Positions 61,887 to 64,000 of a stretch of DNA of 64,000 nucleotides are shown piece after piece. Source of the DNA: Candidatus Nanoarchaeia archaeon (GTDB lineage: Archaea; Nanobdellota; Nanobdellia; Woesearchaeales; UBA525); contig JANQNB010000013.1 of NCBI GenBank assembly GCA_028279755.1, positions 21,344 to 85,343 of the forward strand, in the 5' to 3' direction. Both the position numbers and the translations under genes were made by a program. The notes under the pieces are model-generated. The model did not search any database. It worked only from the letters and a program-made list of their open reading frames with translations, and was not told where the DNA came from. Positions within the stretch are counted from its first letter, which is position 1; every line of letters starts with the position of its first letter.

Positions 61887-62744
61887 TCAACCACCTCCGA
61901 GCGCATCGTCACTTCGTTCCGAGAGTTGCGGAGATACCCGCAACCCATCATACGGATTCGGCAAGCCTTGAAAACTGCTCTTCGCGACGTGCGTGTAGAT
62001 CTGCGTCGTGTTGAGTGAAGCATGACCTAAGAGCTCTTGGATAAGCCGGATATCAACACCCTGCTCGAGCAAGTGCGTGGCATAACTATGCCGAAGCATG
62101 TGTGGTGTGACATTCCGATTGAGTCCTGCACGTTTCGCAGCCTGCTTGACAACCATCTGGATGGATTTGACACTGTACGGACCGCGACGACCAGGAAACA
62201 CATAGCCCTCGCCAGAACCCAAGAGCTTCACAAGCTCGGTCGAGAGATGGAACAAGCGATCCTTATTGCCTTTGCCTGCTTTGACTATCCCATATGCTCG
62301 TTCTGGAAACAGATGCTCATGCTTGAGCTTGCGGACTTCGGACAAGCGAAGCCCGGTCGAGTACAAGAAGCTGAGCAAGAGCCGATGCTTGGCATTCTTC
62401 GTGTTGTCGATCATCGCCTTGACCTCCTCGCGTGAGAGCAATTTCGGCAATTGCTGGGATTCCTTCATGCGCGGCACGTTCACCAGGAGCTTCTTCCTGA
62501 AGACCAAGCGATAGAACGAGCCGATCGAGTTATGCGCGAGATTTACTGAGGCGGGCGAGTGGCCTTTGCTAGCGAGGCGAAGCAGCCAGGACTCGACGTC
62601 TGTGCGTTGCACATAGCGAGGCTCTTTCTTGAGCCATCTGAGGAAGCGACGGACATGATAGGTGTAGGATTTCTTGGTTCGCGGGCTGTAGTTCCGCAAA
62701 GCCAATTGGCGAGCATAGAGCTTCAATAATTCCTCAGTTTCCAT
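61887..62744 (-). CDS. xerA: Tyrosine recombinase/integrase, XerA-like
   Basis: 285 residues. N-terminal SAM-like core-binding domain, then the catalytic set Arg133, Lys161, His215, Arg218, His241 and Tyr250 (TGLRLSE, GKGNKDR, HMLRHS, LGHASLNTTQIY). The tail after Tyr is SSFQGLPNPYDGL, unlike chromosomal XerC/D and nearer to mobile integrases. No insertion typical of integron IntI is seen between Lys161 and His215. Start at ATG 62744, TATA-like element at 62766-62775. It faces away from the cassette-like region to its right. Confidence 0.85.
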   Translation of the reverse strand: METEELLKLYARQLALRNYSPRTKKSYTYHVRRFLRWLKKEPRYVQRTDVESWLLRLASKGHSPASVNLAHNSIGSFYRLVFRKKLLVNVPRMKESQQLPKLLSREEVKAMIDNTKNAKHRLLLSFLYSTGLRLSEVRKLKHEHLFPERAYGIVKAGKGNKDRLFHLSTELVKLLGSGEGYVFPGRRGPYSVKSIQMVVKQAAKRAGLNRNVTPHMLRHSYATHLLEQGVDIRLIQELLGHASLNTTQIYTHVAKSSFQGLPNPYDGLRVSPQLSERSDDALGGG

Positions 62745-62854
62745 GGATTTTCCGAGGGGAGAACTCCTTAATATCCTTGCCGGGCACATGTCCAGTGCTA
62801 CTGCCGAAACATCCGAAAAACAACCGAGTATATCCTGCAAGCACTAGGTACAAT

Positions 62855-62916
62855 AACACCAATATTATGGCCCCAACCTCACGAATTCGGCTGACGCCAT
62901 ATAATTGGTGTTAAGC
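62855..62916. repeat. Recombination-site-like inverted repeat upstream of the integrase
   Basis: AACACCAAT (62855-62863) pairs with ATTGGTGTT (62904-62912), with a further TATGG/CCATA pairing; 14 of 16 positions match. The spacer holds CGAATTCG. The right end GTTAAGC fits the GTTRRRY core of integron attC sites, but the left counterpart is not canonical. Confidence 0.45.
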
Positions 62917-62959
62917 GAAATTTTTGAATTGCCTTAGTTTAGAAATAGGGGGTCTGAGA
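62907..62959. repeat. Left member of an interrupted long inverted repeat
   Basis: TTAAGCGA followed by TTTTGAATTGCC (to 62932) and GGGGGTCTGAGA (62948-62959). Both blocks return, inverted and in mirrored order, at 63714-63833 on the other side of the membrane-protein gene. Confidence 0.5.
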
Positions 62960-63004
62960 AGTCAAGTGCGTTCTTTGATTCGAATGCCTGCGAGAACCAT
63001 AATT

Positions 63005-63034
63005 CATATAAAGCAATCAATGAGTTAGCTCATT
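63005..63034 (+). promoter_or_regulatory. TATA element and start-proximal inverted repeat of the cassette gene
   Basis: CATATAAAG (63005-63013) is 22-30 bases before ATG 63035. AATGAG-TTAG-CTCATT (63019-63034) directly precedes the start codon and could be an operator. Confidence 0.45.
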
Positions 63035-63709
63035 ATGGCTCCTAACGAGAATCTCTCATCCAAGGAAAAGTGGATGCTCGCCTTAAAACCGGGCTTCATC
63101 TTGTTGGCAGCGTGGTTTCTGATTTTTCTCTTCACCTTGTTCATACAGCTCACTGCAGATGCACCTCTCTCAGCAGCTTTTAAGAACGGCGCATTCATGC
63201 TACTCTTCACAACCATAGCCGCAGCACCTATAATCACAGCCGTCCGAATTGTTCACTCGGATAATCCAAAGAGGTTCTTTATTATTCCTGCGACAATCTT
63301 AGTCGTTGGTTTAGCATTCACGTTCATCAGCGCGAGAAGTGCTGAAGATTTAGCAGGGATGATCATCCTCCCGCTGTATGGCGGAATCACTATATCCTGG
63401 TGCGTTCTCATAGTGAGCTTCGCATTACCACCACTCTTAAAGAGCTTCCCTCAGAAGAAGAGCGAAAAACTAACGAGGAACAAATCAGCCCTTATCTCAG
63501 CAATAATCACCTTCGCACTGTACATAACAATAATCATATACAGAACGATCACCATTCTATCAAATAGCTGGGCAAAAAACGATCCCCTTCAGGCATGGAG
63601 AACTAATGTCAGTTGGGTCGCCGTTCTCCTATTACCCGTCGCAATCTTACTCTTCTTCATCCTGTGGGGAATAACAACCAACTTACTGAAAGAAAAAGAA
63701 GCTTCGTAA
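63035..63709 (+). CDS. Hypothetical six-span membrane protein (cassette-like)
   Basis: 224 residues with about six hydrophobic spans (FILLAAWFLIFLFTLFI, FFIIPATILVVGLAFTFI and others), no recognised family. Codon use is richer in ATA, AGA and TTA than the glycan genes, and the local DNA is AT-richer, suggesting recent arrival. It is bracketed by the interrupted inverted repeats and has its own promoter. Confidence 0.65.
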   Translation: MAPNENLSSKEKWMLALKPGFILLAAWFLIFLFTLFIQLTADAPLSAAFKNGAFMLLFTTIAAAPIITAVRIVHSDNPKRFFIIPATILVVGLAFTFISARSAEDLAGMIILPLYGGITISWCVLIVSFALPPLLKSFPQKKSEKLTRNKSALISAIITFALYITIIIYRTITILSNSWAKNDPLQAWRTNVSWVAVLLLPVAILLFFILWGITTNLLKEKEAS

Positions 63710-63713
63710 CACC

Positions 63714-63833
63714 TCTCAGACCCCCCGTCCTTCGGACTTCTATGCTCCCTGCGGTCGTCTTATTTTATGGCAATTCAAAAGCTCTCGCGCCTTTGGCGCT
63801 CGCCCCACGGCTTCGCCTTCGGGTCGCTTAACA
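63714..63833. repeat. Right member of the interrupted inverted repeat, with inserted hairpins
   Basis: TCTCAGACCCCC (63714-63725), GGCAATTCAAAA (63765-63776) and TCGCTTAA (near 63824-63831) match the left member in reverse. Between them lie GTCC-TTC-GGAC and GCGCC-TTT-GGCGC hairpins. The right member is about twice as long as the left because of these insertions. Confidence 0.5.
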
Positions 63834-63912
63834 GGGCCTAAAGCGGATTTTTGTGCACAAAAACCCCAAGTTCTCCCCTACGGGTCGAACTTCGTTTAGG
63901 CCCGGTGTTAAC
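63826..63912 (+). repeat. attC-like folded element
   Basis: GCTTAAC (fits RYYYAAC) then GGGCCTAAA at 63834-63842 pairs with TTTAGGCCC at 63895-63903, followed by GGTGTTAAC. The arms TTAACA-GGGCCTAAA and TTTAGGCCC-GG-TGTTAA are complementary except for two unpaired bases. Inside lie the palindrome TTTTTGTGCACAAAAA (63848-63863) and AAGTTC/GAACTT (63868-63892). The layout (outer box, asymmetric spacer, inner box, stem-loop) is that of integron attC sites; the right core is GTTAACG, not a perfect GTTRRRY. Confidence 0.5.
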
Positions 63913-63970
63913 GGCAATTGGTTTTTCTTGTCTCGGAAGTTTTTTAATTCACGACTAGTTTTCGGAGATA

Positions 63971-64000
63971 ATGAGCAATTCAGGATACAAAGATCTGAGA
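63971..64000 (+). CDS. Start of a further gene, cut by the window edge
   Basis: An ATG at 63971 opens a frame (MSNSGYKDLR) that runs to the window end. TTTTTTAATT at 63939-63948 is 23-32 bases upstream, a normal TATA spacing. Nothing can be said about function; it lies directly after the attC-like element, in the same orientation as the membrane-protein gene. Confidence 0.4.
   Translation, partial: MSNSGYKDLR

Noticed and set aside
62855..62916. Chromosomal dif site for XerA
   Set aside because: Archaeal dif sites have 11-base arms around a ~6-base spacer; here the arms are separated by dozens of bases and fold like a hairpin site.
1..64000. CRISPR array
   Set aside because: No series of regularly spaced direct repeats was seen; the only close tandem repeats are the long in-frame ones at 19773-20576.

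Overview
The window reads as a chromosomal segment of an archaeon. The evidence is the promoters (TATA boxes about 25-30 bases before many ATG codons, which implies many leaderless mRNAs), an STT3/AglB oligosaccharyltransferase, an intron-containing tRNA-Trp, an unlinked 5S rRNA gene, an archaeal-type YchF/Obg GTPase, a four-subunit cytosolic [NiFe] sulfhydrogenase, and a XerA-type integrase. Gene packing is very tight (ATGA overlaps, convergent 3' overlaps, short proteins), and the family content recalls DPANN lineages such as Woesearchaeota. That placement is inference; no 16S or 23S gene is present to settle it.

Layout. 1-5428: the end of pyrF, a TauE-type permease, and carB/carA (pyrimidine and arginine precursor synthesis). 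5562-12713: a sulfhydrogenase operon hydB-G-D-A with its maturation protease, a DMT permease, then a maturation operon (thioredoxin-like protein, hypA, hypC and a second HypC-like protein). 12818-18548: YchF GTPase, membrane proteins, tRNA-Trp and small conserved proteins. 18529-28598: secreted or membrane-anchored surface proteins (one with three cytoplasmic repeats), two lipoprotein or small membrane genes, an epimerase and a dolichol-phosphate-type glycosyltransferase. 28641-33403: STT3 and NAD synthetase. 33529-57855: a large glycan locus with glycosyltransferases, sugar epimerases and dehydrogenases, a nonulosonic-acid-like pathway (4,6-dehydratase, DegT aminotransferase, NeuB-type synthase, SpsF-SpsG fusion, N-acetyl-sugar amidotransferase, acetyltransferase, methyltransferase) and a Wzx-type flippase. 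57956-61146: a sulfation cassette (CysQ-like phosphatase, nucleotidyltransferase/APS-kinase-like fusion, APS kinase, convergent sulfotransferase). 61192-64000: 5S rRNA, a RelE-type toxin-antitoxin pair, and an integrase diverging from AT-richer cassette-like DNA with long folded repeats.

How the parts fit: nucleotide sugars from the dehydrogenases and epimerases, and a CMP-nonulosonate-like sugar, would be assembled by the glycosyltransferases on a lipid carrier, flipped by the Wzx-like protein, transferred to surface proteins by STT3, and possibly sulfated with PAPS. The two most interesting items are (1) the sulfation operon, where a HIGH-type nucleotidyltransferase fused to a P-loop-degenerate APS kinase stands where an ATP sulfurylase is expected, and (2) the integrase-proximal region at the right end, which has integron-like organisation.
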